Notes: a model not told the origin generated them from the sequence alone. 45,927 nucleotides of DNA from Caryophanales bacterium UBA784 (GCA_002297045.1 DBJE01000014.1:1-45927), one strand, 5' to 3'; positions 8,240-18,032 are shown, numbered from the stretch's first letter. Translations and numbers: made by a program.

Positions 8240-8737
8240 ATGGACAGAATCAGCAAAGGCAGGAATGAGTCAAAACAGGATGAATTTTTTATGGCTAGGG
8301 CGATTGAGTTATCCAAGAAGGCGGTCAGGAGAGGAAACGAACCCTTCGGTGCCGTTCTAGTCAAAGACGGAAAAGCCGTCTTCACAAGTGAAAACAGAAT
8401 CTATACTAGGCATGACCCGACCTATCACGGAGAGAGGGGGCTTATCCGTGATTTCTGCCAGAAGAGCAAAGTCACGGATTTAAGTGCCTATACGAGGTAT
8501 TCAAGCTGTGAACCATGCTTTAGGTGTTCAGGTGCCCTAGTCTGGGTGAAACTCGGACGGCTTGTCTATGGGGCCGGAAATGAAGATCTTGAGGAAATAC
8601 TCGGTAATAAGGGCTGTGAGTGCTCCTCTATGGTTTTCAATCATTCTTTCTGGCATCCTCTTGTTACCAAAGGGGTTCTTCGGGAAGAAGCAATTTTCGT
8701 TCTTAAAGATTATTTTTCAAAACACAAAAAGGGATAA
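8240..8737 (+). CDS. Zinc-dependent nucleoside/nucleobase deaminase
   Basis: The 165-residue protein belongs to the cytidine/deoxycytidylate deaminase superfamily. The HxE motif is HGE (H63, E65) instead of the usual HAE, and the PCxxC motif is PCFRC (C93, C96). The FGAVLVKDGK segment is typical of the guanine-deaminase/CMP-dCMP group. It is a single-gene unit with ribosome binding site AAAGGAG 8 nt upstream and a terminator shared with ferritin downstream. The exact substrate cannot be told from the motifs. Confidence 0.87.
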   Translation: MDRISKGRNESKQDEFFMARAIELSKKAVRRGNEPFGAVLVKDGKAVFTSENRIYTRHDPTYHGERGLIRDFCQKSKVTDLSAYTRYSSCEPCFRCSGALVWVKLGRLVYGAGNEDLEEILGNKGCECSSMVFNHSFWHPLVTKGVLREEAIFVLKDYFSKHKKG

Positions 8738-8761
8738 AGGATAGTTTCCTGCTTTCCCAAT

Positions 8762-8821
8762 AAAAAACAGCCTCTTTTTTTCCTTGGCACTTTCCAAAGA
8801 AAAGCTGGAGGCTGTTTTTAT
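8762..8821. terminator. Bidirectional terminator between deaminase and ferritin
   Basis: Arms AAAAACAGCCTC (8763-8774) and GAGGCTGTTTTT (8808-8819) give a stem flanked by an A-run and a T-run. It can therefore end both converging transcripts. The loop is 33 nt. Confidence 0.75.
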
Positions 8822-8843
8822 CTAACTACGTGCTTGCCAGGTT

Positions 8844-9326
8844 TTACTTGGCGAGGTCTTTATCCCTCTGATAAAGTCCGATTCCGCCTTCTTTGGCAAA
8901 GAGGTCGTAGTTGGTCAACAGATCGGTAGCGGTCTTTTCTTCCTCGCTCTGCTCGGTGATAAAGAAGGTGAGGAAGTTCCTTGTCTCGATGTCGTCCTGC
9001 TCTCTAGCGGCACGATAAATCTGATGAATTAAAGAAGTCACCTCTTTTTCGTGTTCCACGAAGAAGACAAGGGGATCGCGGAGAGAGGCGAACTTCTTGT
9101 CTAGGACATTGATGGATTCAAGCTTAACAGGGATATCATGATCCTGGAGATATTCCGAGAATTTTTCCGCATGCTGCCTTTCTTCACCGGCATGTTTCTC
9201 GAAATAGGTGTGGAACCCATTCAGGCCTTTGCTTCTGTAGTACTCTGCAATGTAGTAATAGGCATAGGCAGAATACAGCTCCCAATTAATCTGCGACTGA
9301 ATCAACTTAGTAAGTTTAGCTTCCAT
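8844..9326 (-). CDS. ftnA: Non-haem ferritin
   Basis: The 160-residue protein is a bacterial FtnA-type ferritin. Ferroxidase ligands are visible: E16, E49 and H52 in EERQH, E93, Q126 and E129, each one position earlier than in E. coli numbering. It stores iron as a 24-mer in the cytoplasm and limits oxidative damage. AAAGGAG lies 13 nt before the start, and a clear promoter is present at 9354-9381. No Fur box was recognised. Confidence 0.95.
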   Translation of the reverse strand: MEAKLTKLIQSQINWELYSAYAYYYIAEYYRSKGLNGFHTYFEKHAGEERQHAEKFSEYLQDHDIPVKLESINVLDKKFASLRDPLVFFVEHEKEVTSLIHQIYRAAREQDDIETRNFLTFFITEQSEEEKTATDLLTNYDLFAKEGGIGLYQRDKDLAK

Positions 9327-9353
9327 TAGCGTAAACTAACTCCTTTCATTGTC

Positions 9354-9381
9354 ACTATACTCAGAAACGCTGGATTTTCAA
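9354..9381 (-). promoter_or_regulatory. Ferritin promoter
   Basis: On the minus strand TTGAAA (9376-9381) and TATAGT (9354-9359) are separated by 16 bp. Confidence 0.75.
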
Positions 9382-9499
9382 GTGTTATGCCTGAGGCCGG
9401 CTTTATAAAAAATGTGGCGTTTTCTTTCTTCTTTCTGCCGTGATGAAGAAAACCTGGCTTTGTCTAGATAGATGGGAAGAAATCTATATGCTTTCTAAC

Positions 9500-9533
9500 A
9501 AAAAACGGTATCCTTTCGGAACAAAGGATACCG
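9500..9533 (-). terminator. Terminator of the MATE gene
   Basis: An 11-bp perfect stem CGGTATCCTTT / AAAGGATACCG (9506-9516, 9523-9533) is followed on the minus strand by a run of T. It lies 80 bp past the MATE stop. Confidence 0.8.
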
Positions 9534-9612
9534 ATTAACGGATTAGGTATGATGCTTTTCCTTCTTAAGACTGAGGCGTCCTATCTGGAATAAAAAGAAT
9601 AGAAACTCAGCT

Positions 9613-11070
9613 TTAGGATTTTTTCTCTTTCTTCAAGGAAAACTCCTCGGCAATCTTATTTCTTAGGATGTATTTATAGATTCCGTAGCCCATGACCGAG
9701 AGGGAGAGTAGCCATGCCCTGCTATCCGAGAAGACGACGCCGATGAATGCCCGGTCGCTGACCGGATTTGCCGGATCGACCCATTTCGGCCTGAATTCAC
9801 TGATGAAAGTACGTCCGACTAGTTCGGCTACGCCGCTTAGGAAAGGATAGATCGGTTTTTCCAGGCCTTGCAGGGTGTTCCGGAAGATAATCAAGGTTCC
9901 AAGGAAAATATAGCAGGAGGCATCGACTAACCTATAGGCCTTGGCATAGAAGCGGACGCGGTCGTTCAGCGAGGAAGAAGAAAGGAAGATTCTTGCATAG
10001 GCTCCGTTAATGGAAGCTAGGGCGGCGATTCCGCCAAAGACGACATACCTGATGACGACAAGGATCCTACTATCCAGGAATCCCTTCTTGATCCGGGCAA
10101 AATCCTTTGCCCCAAGGTTCTGTCCGTGATAGGAGAGAACAGCGGTTCCTAAGGCGAGGAAAGGAGTCATCCTGAAATCGTTGAACTTCACTCCGGCCCC
10201 ATATCCGACCTCGGCATCGGTTACATTGTTAGGAAGGTCGAATTTGATGACGGCTTTTTCCAGAATGATTAACCCTACGGCAATGATGGAATACTGCAGG
10301 GCAAGAGGGAGGCCGAGTTTAAGATGGTCCCTTGCGCTCTTCCATCCGATTTTAAAATCGCTGAGTCTGACACGAAGATAGGAATATTTCTTTAAACAAT
10401 ACACAAAGGAAACGGCGGCGGCAATGAACTGGGCAATGATGGTGGCAAAGGCAGCTCCACCTACTCCCCAGTGGAAGCAGACGATAAAAAGAAAGTCAAG
10501 TCCGATATTTAATATCGTGGAACCGATGAGGAAAAGAAGAGGGGCAAAACTATCTCCGATGCTCCGCAGGACGGAAACGATAAGGTTATAAAAGACTTGG
10601 GTGAATAATCCGATATAAATAATGGAAAGGTACTCTTTTGCATAAGGAAAAACAGGATTTCCTTCTTTCAGTCCGATAATACGGAGAAGGTAAGGAACAA
10701 GAGGAACGAAGACAATGGTCAGAATCACTGACCTGATGCTGGAGAGGAGAATCTGGGCAGCAAAGCTTTTTCTTATGCCTTCCGGGTTGTTTTCCCCTGC
10801 TCTTTCGCTGGTGATAACAGAAAAGCCAGCGGCACAGCCAAAAGAAAATTGGATAACGATATAGAAAAGGCCATAGACGTCGTTTACACCGGCGACCTCT
10901 TCCTTACTTAAAGTCTGTCCGACAATTGCCGCATCGGAAATCGTATAAATCTGCTGGAAAACAAGAGAGATAAGGATTGGGACCCTAAAGATTAATAAGG
11001 AAATGACCGGACTTCCTTTCGTTAGGTCAACCGGGGAGAACAGTTTTTGAATCAAGGAATTCTTTTTCAT
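9613..11070 (-). CDS. MATE-family multidrug/Na+ efflux transporter
   Basis: The 485-residue polytopic membrane protein has about 12 transmembrane helices in two MatE repeats. Typical patterns are PILISLVFQQIYTISDAAIVG at the first repeat, and VLRSIGDSFAPL and LALGTAVLSYHGQNLGA later. MATE proteins export cationic drugs or metabolites using Na+ or H+ gradients. ATG at 11070 is preferred over 11076 because AAGAGG then sits 8 nt upstream rather than 2. A cre-like operator overlaps its -35 region, so expression may respond to carbon supply. Confidence 0.92.
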   Translation of the reverse strand: MKKNSLIQKLFSPVDLTKGSPVISLLIFRVPILISLVFQQIYTISDAAIVGQTLSKEEVAGVNDVYGLFYIVIQFSFGCAAGFSVITSERAGENNPEGIRKSFAAQILLSSIRSVILTIVFVPLVPYLLRIIGLKEGNPVFPYAKEYLSIIYIGLFTQVFYNLIVSVLRSIGDSFAPLLFLIGSTILNIGLDFLFIVCFHWGVGGAAFATIIAQFIAAAVSFVYCLKKYSYLRVRLSDFKIGWKSARDHLKLGLPLALQYSIIAVGLIILEKAVIKFDLPNNVTDAEVGYGAGVKFNDFRMTPFLALGTAVLSYHGQNLGAKDFARIKKGFLDSRILVVIRYVVFGGIAALASINGAYARIFLSSSSLNDRVRFYAKAYRLVDASCYIFLGTLIIFRNTLQGLEKPIYPFLSGVAELVGRTFISEFRPKWVDPANPVSDRAFIGVVFSDSRAWLLSLSVMGYGIYKYILRNKIAEEFSLKKEKKS

Positions 11071-11096
11071 AGACATAACCTCTTAAAAACGAGAAG

Positions 11097-11140
11097 ATTA
11101 TAGGTGATATCCCTAGACTGGTTTAGTGAAATCGGTTACA
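11097..11140 (-). promoter_or_regulatory. MATE promoter with cre-consensus operator
   Basis: On the minus strand a perfect TATAAT lies at 11097-11102. Upstream, at 11127-11140, plus-strand TGAAATCGGTTACA matches the cre consensus TGWAANCGNTNWCA at every position and overlaps the expected -35 region. A CcpA or other LacI-family protein could act here. Confidence 0.6.
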
Positions 11141-11512
11141 AGTAATCGTAATGTTTCCCTGTCTTAAACCATAATTGCTGTTTAGACTTTACTTGGTGGG
11201 AGGATTTAGAAAACGCAAAGAGAAATCTATTTTTTTATAGTAGCAAAATGTTTATGGAAGGAGGGAAGAGGACATTGCTTTCTTTTCAAAGGTAAATTCC
11301 GTGCATTTATCTTCTCCGTTACTTTCTTTCTTTTTTAGAGTTTTTGAACATAGCCATTCCCTTTTTTAAGGACGAAGAAATCTTAAATAAAGTAGCGAAA
11401 ATTAAGATGTGTTCTCCTTTGCCTGAGAAAAAAAGACCATTTTATTCTTTGAAAAGGGTTACAATATCCATGCAAGCGATAAAGCAAGAACGACAGAGAG
11501 GAGAAAGCTGCC
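11141..11512. other. Intergenic region before the second two-component system
   Basis: No gene is supported in these 370 bases. A TACAAT at 11460 without a good -35 is the only promoter-like element seen on the plus strand. Confidence 0.5.
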
Positions 11513-12883
11513 ATGGAAGAGTGGGCCAATCAATTCAGACGTTTTTTCACTTTTGTCTTTTCCTTACCTTTTTGCTGTCAGCTTATCTGTGCCGCACTCG
11601 ATGCCACTTTCTGTATCGGCCATAGGCATTTAAAGAAGAAATATATCATTCAGAAAATCATTGCCTTTTGTGCTCTTTTCCTTTCCAGGCTTCTGCTCAG
11701 TGCAGTCTTTTCCTCTTTTTCCCTTCGGGACACCTATACTCCCTATCTCATCGTTGCCTCCATCATTGTCCCAGGTGCAGTCTATATTCTTCTCTTTGAG
11801 CACAGCAACTACTCTCATAAGCTGATTAAACTTCTCCTCTTTATTTCCAGCGCATATGTCGTGACGGAAATCGGCCATCAGGTCAATAATCTGTCTTTAT
11901 CTCTTTCCCCTGCCTTACGTTCCTTTGTCCGTTGTCTTCCGAATTTCCTTATGATGGTGACCGGACTTATCGTCGGAATCAATAACATCAACCGCTATCT
12001 CGACATCCCTTCCTCCTCCTTGATCCTCAGCCTATTTGTCTTCCTTAGTTTATTTGTCATCACGCTGAGGACAAGCAAAATCAATTCTTCTGCCTCTTCA
12101 GACGGGTCTTTTGGAAATCTTTCCGGAGAATCGAAATACCTCTCCCTGACCATTATCCTTATCCTTATTTTCTTCCTGGCCACCGATTTAGGAATCTACA
12201 TCGTTCTCTATCTTAATCAAAAGAAGCAGGAGGATAGGCTAGTTAGGCAGGCAAAGGTGAAACTGAATGAATCCGCCTATACCAGGCTGAAGCTCAATGA
12301 GGAGAGCATTGAACGGACCACGATAGCAAGACACGATCTAAAAAACCATTATGCCTATATCGCCAATCTGATAAAGGAAAAGCAATATGGGAAAGCCCTT
12401 GACTATGCCTCCAGCGTGAATGAAGAAACCTTCGGAAACTTCCACATTGTCGACTGCGGAAACCAGGTGGTTTCCTCCATCAGGAATCTGGAATTGTCCA
12501 AATCCAGAATCAGGAACATTCCCTTACAGTACCTTCTTGCTGTCCCCCAGGTTCTTCCCTTCAAGGAGACTTTGCTCTGTTCACTTATCACCAATCTTGT
12601 CGACAATGCCTTTGAAAACTACCATCCGACCGGAAAAGACGATCCCGTTGACGTAAAAAGGGGAATGACCGACGGCTATCTTCGGATCACGGTCTCGAAT
12701 CCTACCGACAGGGAAGAGGTAAACCTGAAGACGAAGAAAAAGAACTCCGGCCATGGATATGGGATCAAGATTGTCAAGTCCATTGTAGAAAGCTGCAACG
12801 GCCACATCTGCTTCAAAATCTCGGACCATCGTTTTATCGCCGATGCCAGGCTTGATCTGGAGACGAATGGGACGAAGGAATAA
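11513..12883 (+). CDS. AgrC-like GHKL sensor histidine kinase (second system)
   Basis: The 456-residue protein has six to seven transmembrane segments (about 20-235) and a GHKL kinase domain. H274 lies in the RHDLKNH box, the N-box is LITNLVDNAFEN, and the glycine box is GHGYGIKIVKSI. It starts with GAGGAG 9-10 nt upstream of 11513. The gene order here is kinase then regulator, the reverse of the first system, while the downstream neighbour is again a GH3 gene. No pheromone gene was seen. The ligand may be a glycan fragment or peptide (inference). Confidence 0.9.
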   Translation: MEEWANQFRRFFTFVFSLPFCCQLICAALDATFCIGHRHLKKKYIIQKIIAFCALFLSRLLLSAVFSSFSLRDTYTPYLIVASIIVPGAVYILLFEHSNYSHKLIKLLLFISSAYVVTEIGHQVNNLSLSLSPALRSFVRCLPNFLMMVTGLIVGINNINRYLDIPSSSLILSLFVFLSLFVITLRTSKINSSASSDGSFGNLSGESKYLSLTIILILIFFLATDLGIYIVLYLNQKKQEDRLVRQAKVKLNESAYTRLKLNEESIERTTIARHDLKNHYAYIANLIKEKQYGKALDYASSVNEETFGNFHIVDCGNQVVSSIRNLELSKSRIRNIPLQYLLAVPQVLPFKETLLCSLITNLVDNAFENYHPTGKDDPVDVKRGMTDGYLRITVSNPTDREEVNLKTKKKNSGHGYGIKIVKSIVESCNGHICFKISDHRFIADARLDLETNGTKE

Positions 12884-12898
12884 GGAGGAAGAATAATA

Positions 12899-13627
12899 AT
12901 GGTGAATATAGCTAGGATTGACGATGAACCGGAGTCTTTGGAAATTGCCAAAGGGGCCATCATGGCGTTTTGCACAGGCTTTCAAAAGGAAGTGAATATC
13001 AAAGGGTTCACCAGCGGGGCGGTCTTCCTTGATTCCCTAAAGGACAATCTCTATGACCTTGTCTGTTCGGATATTATCAGGGAGCCGAGGGACGGAATCG
13101 AGCTAGCCGCGGAGCTTAGAAAAAGAGACAAGGAAGTCCCCCTCGTCTTCATCTCTTCCAACGAAGCCAAAGTCTTTTCCTGTTTCAACTACAATCCGAT
13201 CGGGTTCATCCGGAAGACCAGCTTCTTTCAGGACACGAAGAACATCAGGAAACATTTCTTTAAGGATATCCTTCCTGCCAGAAAGGAAGTCAGACATCTG
13301 GAAGTGAAGTCGCATGGGGAGACTATTCTTCTCCCCCTAGACAGCATCAGGTATATTGAAAGCAGCCACAACTACCAGTGTTTCCATAGGAAGGATAGCC
13401 AGGATATCCTGGAAGTAAGAAAGCTGATCTCGGAACTTGAGGAGTACCTCTCTCCCTTTGGCTTCATCCGCGTGCATAAAGGATTCCTTGTCAACTATCG
13501 GTACATCTACAAGTTCTCCCCTTCCTTTCTGACTCTTAAGGATCAGACAAAGATTCCTCTTTCCCGCAGGAACCGGGAAGAAGTCATTGCCAAGTACAGG
13601 GACCTAACCAAGGACACGAGGATTTAA
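12899..13627 (+). CDS. LytTR-family response regulator (second system)
   Basis: The 242-residue protein has a receiver domain with acidic cluster D8-D9-E10 and phospho-acceptor D58 in SDII. A C-terminal LytTR domain (about 140-237) has YIESSHNY and the pattern FIRVHKGFLVNYRYI. AAGGAGGAA lies 8 nt upstream. It follows the kinase by 15 bp and is ended by a strong terminator, so this pair is its own transcription unit. Adjacent GH3 genes at 13815 and 19924 are likely targets (inference). Confidence 0.93.
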   Translation: MVNIARIDDEPESLEIAKGAIMAFCTGFQKEVNIKGFTSGAVFLDSLKDNLYDLVCSDIIREPRDGIELAAELRKRDKEVPLVFISSNEAKVFSCFNYNPIGFIRKTSFFQDTKNIRKHFFKDILPARKEVRHLEVKSHGETILLPLDSIRYIESSHNYQCFHRKDSQDILEVRKLISELEEYLSPFGFIRVHKGFLVNYRYIYKFSPSFLTLKDQTKIPLSRRNREEVIAKYRDLTKDTRI

Positions 13628-13651
13628 TTCTCTCGGCCTGTCAAAGAATAG

Positions 13652-13680
13652 TGGGACGATTCATTTCGTCCCATTTTTTT
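13652..13680 (+). terminator. Terminator of the second two-component operon
   Basis: Stem TGGGACGA / TCGTCCCA (13652-13659, 13666-13673) with a 6-nt loop is followed by seven T. Confidence 0.85.
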
Positions 13681-13737
13681 GTTTTTCGTCCCCCATCGGT
13701 TTCTCTCTGTCCCAGAAAACCTCACTTCTTCCTGAAT

Positions 13738-13751
13738 TGAAACCGCTTACT
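13738..13751 (+). promoter_or_regulatory. cre-like operator before the large GH3
   Basis: TGAAACCGCTTACT matches the cre consensus except the last base. It overlaps a TTGAAA that may be the -35. TAGACT (13763-13768) is a possible -10 with long 20-bp spacing. Confidence 0.5.
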
Positions 13752-13814
13752 TCCTGTTCCTCTAGACTAAAGACGCACGAATTGAAGGGCATTAAGCCCA
13801 CTTCAGGAGGAAAC

Positions 13815-16800
13815 ATGAAGAACAATTCCAAGAAGAAGTGTCTATTCTCCCTATCTGCCATTGCCGTCGGTGCAAGGGTATTTAGCGGAGCCGGCAGCAT
13901 CACTGGATTAACCGGTACTGCCCAGGAGAAGAGGAAGCAAGGCGACAAGTACTATCCGGGATTTACGACCTTAGAAGAAGCACAGGAGGCAGCACAGGAT
14001 CTTAATGTCGAGCTCTCTGCCGAAGGAAACGTCCTCTTAAAGAACGAAGACAACGTCCTTCCTTTAGGAATCGGCTCCTATGTCTCCATCTTCGGAACCA
14101 ATGCCTATGCCCCGGTCGGTGGCGGCGTCGGTTCGAAATCCATCCGTAAGACGTCCGTTACGTTAGCCGATGCGAGGGAGGCGGAAGGCTTCCACGTCAA
14201 CAAGGCGCTAGCCTCCTATTATGCGGATAAAGGCGTCACGGCCACAAGCGGGCCCCACTCGACCGGAAGTGCAATCTCCAGCCAGTACAACGACTTCGAC
14301 GGGACCGTCCGCACCTCATTTGGAAGGTATTCCGATGCCGCCGTCATTGTCTTAGGCCGTAATGCCGGAGAGGGCGCCGATGTTTCCCGCGCAACGGGGG
14401 AAAAGGCGACCGAAGAGGACATCCGCTCCCATAAGCAGCTTGCAACTTATTCAAAGAAGAACGAATCCAGCGGAGGAGGATGGACTTTATCGGCTGACGC
14501 AGATAAGGAAACGGCAGAAGTTAACCGCGTCGATACCCCTACTGAGGAAGAAGAGAGCTATACTTCCAAACATGGCTTAAGGCTCACCGAGGAAGAGCGT
14601 GCCCTGATAAAGGACGTTAAGGCCAATTTCAAAAAGGTCATCGTCCTTCTTAATACTTCCAATGTCAGGGAAGTCGGGGAACTGAAGAACGATCCCGGAA
14701 TCCAGGGTAGGAGGTGGATCGGACGCCCCGGAGAAGACGGATTATTTGGTACGGCTAAGATACTAAGCGGTGAAATCAACCCTTCCGGAAAGCTTGTCGA
14801 CGAATGGCCGATGGACCTTACCGCCGATCCGACCTGGCAGAACTTCGGCGACAACTCGCAGGCCGGATCCTCCCATAAATACTACAAGGCAGATGGCTCA
14901 TTAAGGTGCAACCGTCCCCAGTACAAGAAGGACGAGAACGGAAATTATATTCCGGCCACGGAAGAGACAAAGAACAAGTATGGTTCTTATTTCACCTATG
15001 AAATCGAGCAGGGCGACCTCTCCGATGACTGGACCGACAGGGGTGTCGACTATGAGGAAGACATCTATAACGGCTACCGCTATTATCAGACCCGTTATGA
15101 GGATAGGTATGCCAACAATCCTGGCGCTGCCAAGGAATGGTACGAAAAGAATGTCGCCTATGGTTTCGGCGATGGAAGGTCCTACACTACCTTTTCCAGG
15201 AATATCGTGGATGTCTACAAAGACAAGGAAAAGACAAAGAAGATTGATCACAAGCTTTCTTCCGCGGAACTTTCTTCCGACACCAAGGAAGCAGAGGTCG
15301 AAAAACTTTATGTCGATGTCACCGTCAAAAACACCGGTTCCGTCGCCGGAAAGGAAGTCGTCCAGGTCTATGTTAAGGCTCCCTATACTAAGGGTGGCAT
15401 TGAAAAACCGGCCGAAGATTTAGTCGGCTATGCCAAGACAAGCAAGCTTCAGCCGGGACAAAGCGAAAGAGTCACCGTCGAATTCAATGTCCAGGACTTC
15501 GCCTCCTTTGACTACAAGGATGCAAACGGCGATCAGGTAAAAGGAGATTATGAGCTGGATAAGGGAGAATATACCATCCGCGTAAGGAATACGTCCCACC
15601 GCGATTTGGATGAAGAGATTACTTCCGAAAACGCTTTGGACGAATACAAGTTCACTTTAGATGCAAATGTCCATCAGCATCTTGACGACTACTCCGGAAA
15701 TCGTGTATCTAACCTCTTTACAACGGACAATGGAAAATACAAGGGGGAAAAGAACGGAAAGGTCAGGTATAACTCTCTCCGTACTGCCGACAGGATGGCC
15801 GATGGCGAAGATGGCGATCCAGAGGTCTTAATGACCCGCGCCGACTTCTCGGTCTCCACCATCGATGCAGAGATTGCCTCCTTCCCGAAGGCACCTAAGT
15901 CTTTCACGGTCGGAGAAGGAGAAAAGGCGCAGACGGTTTCCGGCCTTAAGTTCACGGATGAAGTCTATAAGACCTGGCAGGATGGAGATATTTCCCGTCT
16001 TACCGCGGTGCCCGCGAACCAGATTGACACTTCTTCCGATGGCTTACGTGTAAATACTTCCTTGACCGAGGATGAAACCCAGCCTTGGTATAAAACAAAA
16101 GACGAGATCCCTTCTTCCTGGACACAGGCGGCAAGTGCCACAAACCGCACAGTTACCCTGAAGTTTTCCGATCTTAGGGGACTCGACTATGATGATCCTA
16201 AATTTGATGAATTCCTTAACCAGCTGACCTGGGAGGAAATTTGCTCCCTTTCCACCGAATCGAGAGCCTCTACTCCCGCTTTAGACGCCTTTGGCAAAGA
16301 TCAGTCCGTCGATGAGGACGGCCCGAATGATTTTGCCAATACCCACGAATGGTGCTGCGAAGTCACGATTGCCTCGACCTGGAACAAGGACCTCGCCTAT
16401 AAGGAAGGTGTCATCAATGGTTCCATCTCCACTTTAATGGGCCGCACTGGCTGGTACGGACCTGGCATGGACAGGCATCGTTCTGCCTTCTCCGGACGGA
16501 ATAACGAATATTATTCCCAGGATGCCCTGCAGGGCGGATACATTGCCGCCGAAGTTGTCAAGGGTGCAAGAAGCGCAGGCTGCAATCCTAGGATTAAGCA
16601 TCTTGCCTTCAATGACCAGGAGACAAACCGTGGCGGACAGTCCCTCTATACCTGGCAGTCCGAGCAGAATATCCGCCAATACGAGAGGAAGGTGTTCCAG
16701 AGGGCTATCCAGGAAGGCGGAGCTACCTCCGGCAGGTCCGCCTACGGACGTATCTGCGGCGTTGCCAACCAGTCCAACTGGTATCTGAGGACAGGGCTTC

Positions 16801-18011
16801 TTCAGAATGAATTCGGCTGGCATGGGTTCAGGATTACCGACGGCTTTTTAGGAAGGCGCTGGTGCACCACGATTGATTTGATGGTCCGTGCCGGAAACGG
16901 TATTGTCTACAAGACCGAGCCTTGGTACGATACGCTTTCCGGAACATGGAATCCTTCTCTCCGTGACGGAAAGGGAGATGTCGAATACAAGATTGTGGAA
17001 AACGATGCGAATGAAACGGCTAAGGAATCCTGGAATCAGTACTACTATGCCCGTTCCACTGCCCATTCCGTCCTTTGGGCCACTGCCAATTCGGCCAATG
17101 CCCAGAACGGATACACTGAGCTTCAGCTGACAGGAAAACAAAGGACTGGAACCGCCTACGCCTCCTTCGAGGACTCCGTTGCCTTAGACCAGAGCGCGTT
17201 AACTGTCGGCTCTTCCGTTAAGTACTCGATTTCGAAAGGCAAGCTCCCGGATGGTCTAGAGCTTGATCCGCTTACCGGAAAGATTTCCGGCAAAGCCACA
17301 CAGGTAGGAAAATATGACTTTACGGTCACTGCCCTCATCGATAATTATGTTTCTAAGACTGCCGACTTCTCTATTACCCTTGATTCTGCCTTCAAACGGG
17401 ATGCCGACTCTGACGAAGAAGATAAGCTTACGGTAGGAACCGCTGCCATGGTCCAGTATGAATCCGATATCTTCAGCACGGACAAATATGATTCGGTCAA
17501 ATACGAAGTCGCTGACGGCTCCTCACTCCCTGATGGCTTAACCCTTTCCGAAAGCGGCTTAGTCAGCGGTACTCCGACTAAGGGAGGCACCTACGATGTC
17601 ACCTTCAAGGTCACCGCAAAGGCAAAGGCCTCTACCGGTGGAAGGGGTGCTATGTTCCCTAGCAGTGGAAGTCAGTCGAATGATGAAATTGCCTACTTCA
17701 CGGTCACCTACAAAGTCACAGACAATAATCCGACCACTCCTACGGAAGAAAAGACGATTGTGTCCGTCGTCGAAACCGATGATGGCTTTGTCATCAGCTT
17801 TAGCGATGGTACCTCGACCACCATCACGAACGGCCAAAAAGGCGATAAAGGTGACAAAGGGGACAAAGGCGATAAAGGGGATAAAGGCGATAACGGCACT
17901 TCTTCCTCTTCTTCGAACACCGCCCTTGTCGCTACCGCTACGACGATCAGTGCAGTAGCCCTTGTCGGTGCCTTAGCTGCCGTTGCCTTCGTCATCAAGA
18001 AGAAGAAATAG
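13815..18011 (+). CDS. Large surface GH3 glycosidase with Ig-like domains and collagen-like stalk (GH3-2)
   Basis: The start at 13815 has AGGAGG 4 nt upstream and gives 1398 residues. A basic N-terminus and short hydrophobic signal lead to a GH3-C domain (about 55-470), a fibronectin-III-like domain (about 500-605) and a GH3-N barrel (about 800-1110). Barrel motifs are DGP, NEYYSQD, IKHLAF and NDQETNR, with presumed nucleophile D1009 in ITDGF. Two putative-Ig (He_PIG-like) repeats follow (about 1125-1310; LPDGLELDPLTGKISG and LPDGLTLSESGLVSG). A collagen-like stretch of seven Gly-X-Y triplets (1340-1361), a Ser linker, one transmembrane helix and KKKK complete the protein. It is a wall-displayed exo-glycosidase of unknown substrate. 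It is flanked by terminators, so it is monocistronic. Confidence 0.9.
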   Translation: MKNNSKKKCLFSLSAIAVGARVFSGAGSITGLTGTAQEKRKQGDKYYPGFTTLEEAQEAAQDLNVELSAEGNVLLKNEDNVLPLGIGSYVSIFGTNAYAPVGGGVGSKSIRKTSVTLADAREAEGFHVNKALASYYADKGVTATSGPHSTGSAISSQYNDFDGTVRTSFGRYSDAAVIVLGRNAGEGADVSRATGEKATEEDIRSHKQLATYSKKNESSGGGWTLSADADKETAEVNRVDTPTEEEESYTSKHGLRLTEEERALIKDVKANFKKVIVLLNTSNVREVGELKNDPGIQGRRWIGRPGEDGLFGTAKILSGEINPSGKLVDEWPMDLTADPTWQNFGDNSQAGSSHKYYKADGSLRCNRPQYKKDENGNYIPATEETKNKYGSYFTYEIEQGDLSDDWTDRGVDYEEDIYNGYRYYQTRYEDRYANNPGAAKEWYEKNVAYGFGDGRSYTTFSRNIVDVYKDKEKTKKIDHKLSSAELSSDTKEAEVEKLYVDVTVKNTGSVAGKEVVQVYVKAPYTKGGIEKPAEDLVGYAKTSKLQPGQSERVTVEFNVQDFASFDYKDANGDQVKGDYELDKGEYTIRVRNTSHRDLDEEITSENALDEYKFTLDANVHQHLDDYSGNRVSNLFTTDNGKYKGEKNGKVRYNSLRTADRMADGEDGDPEVLMTRADFSVSTIDAEIASFPKAPKSFTVGEGEKAQTVSGLKFTDEVYKTWQDGDISRLTAVPANQIDTSSDGLRVNTSLTEDETQPWYKTKDEIPSSWTQAASATNRTVTLKFSDLRGLDYDDPKFDEFLNQLTWEEICSLSTESRASTPALDAFGKDQSVDEDGPNDFANTHEWCCEVTIASTWNKDLAYKEGVINGSISTLMGRTGWYGPGMDRHRSAFSGRNNEYYSQDALQGGYIAAEVVKGARSAGCNPRIKHLAFNDQETNRGGQSLYTWQSEQNIRQYERKVFQRAIQEGGATSGRSAYGRICGVANQSNWYLRTGLLQNEFGWHGFRITDGFLGRRWCTTIDLMVRAGNGIVYKTEPWYDTLSGTWNPSLRDGKGDVEYKIVENDANETAKESWNQYYYARSTAHSVLWATANSANAQNGYTELQLTGKQRTGTAYASFEDSVALDQSALTVGSSVKYSISKGKLPDGLELDPLTGKISGKATQVGKYDFTVTALIDNYVSKTADFSITLDSAFKRDADSDEEDKLTVGTAAMVQYESDIFSTDKYDSVKYEVADGSSLPDGLTLSESGLVSGTPTKGGTYDVTFKVTAKAKASTGGRGAMFPSSGSQSNDEIAYFTVTYKVTDNNPTTPTEEKTIVSVVETDDGFVISFSDGTSTTITNGQKGDKGDKGDKGDKGDKGDNGTSSSSSNTALVATATTISAVALVGALAAVAFVIKKKK
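17832..17897 (+). repeat. 9-bp tandem repeats encoding a Gly-Asp-Lys collagen-like stalk
   Basis: GGNGAYAAA units are repeated in tandem in the 3' part of GH3-2. Such repeats can change in number by slippage, altering stalk length without breaking the frame. Confidence 0.7.
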
Positions 18012-18032
18012 TCGATAAGAAAAAATCAAGGT

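Noticed and set aside
11464..11625. Short peptide gene before the second kinase, possibly an AgrD-like pheromone
   Set aside because: It overlaps the kinase start in another frame and lacks the conserved cysteine-amphipathic layout and a ribosome binding site.
14980..15423. Long overlapping frames inside the GH3 genes
   Set aside because: They are out of frame within clear GH3 domains and have low-complexity Arg/Ser/Pro composition typical of shadow frames.
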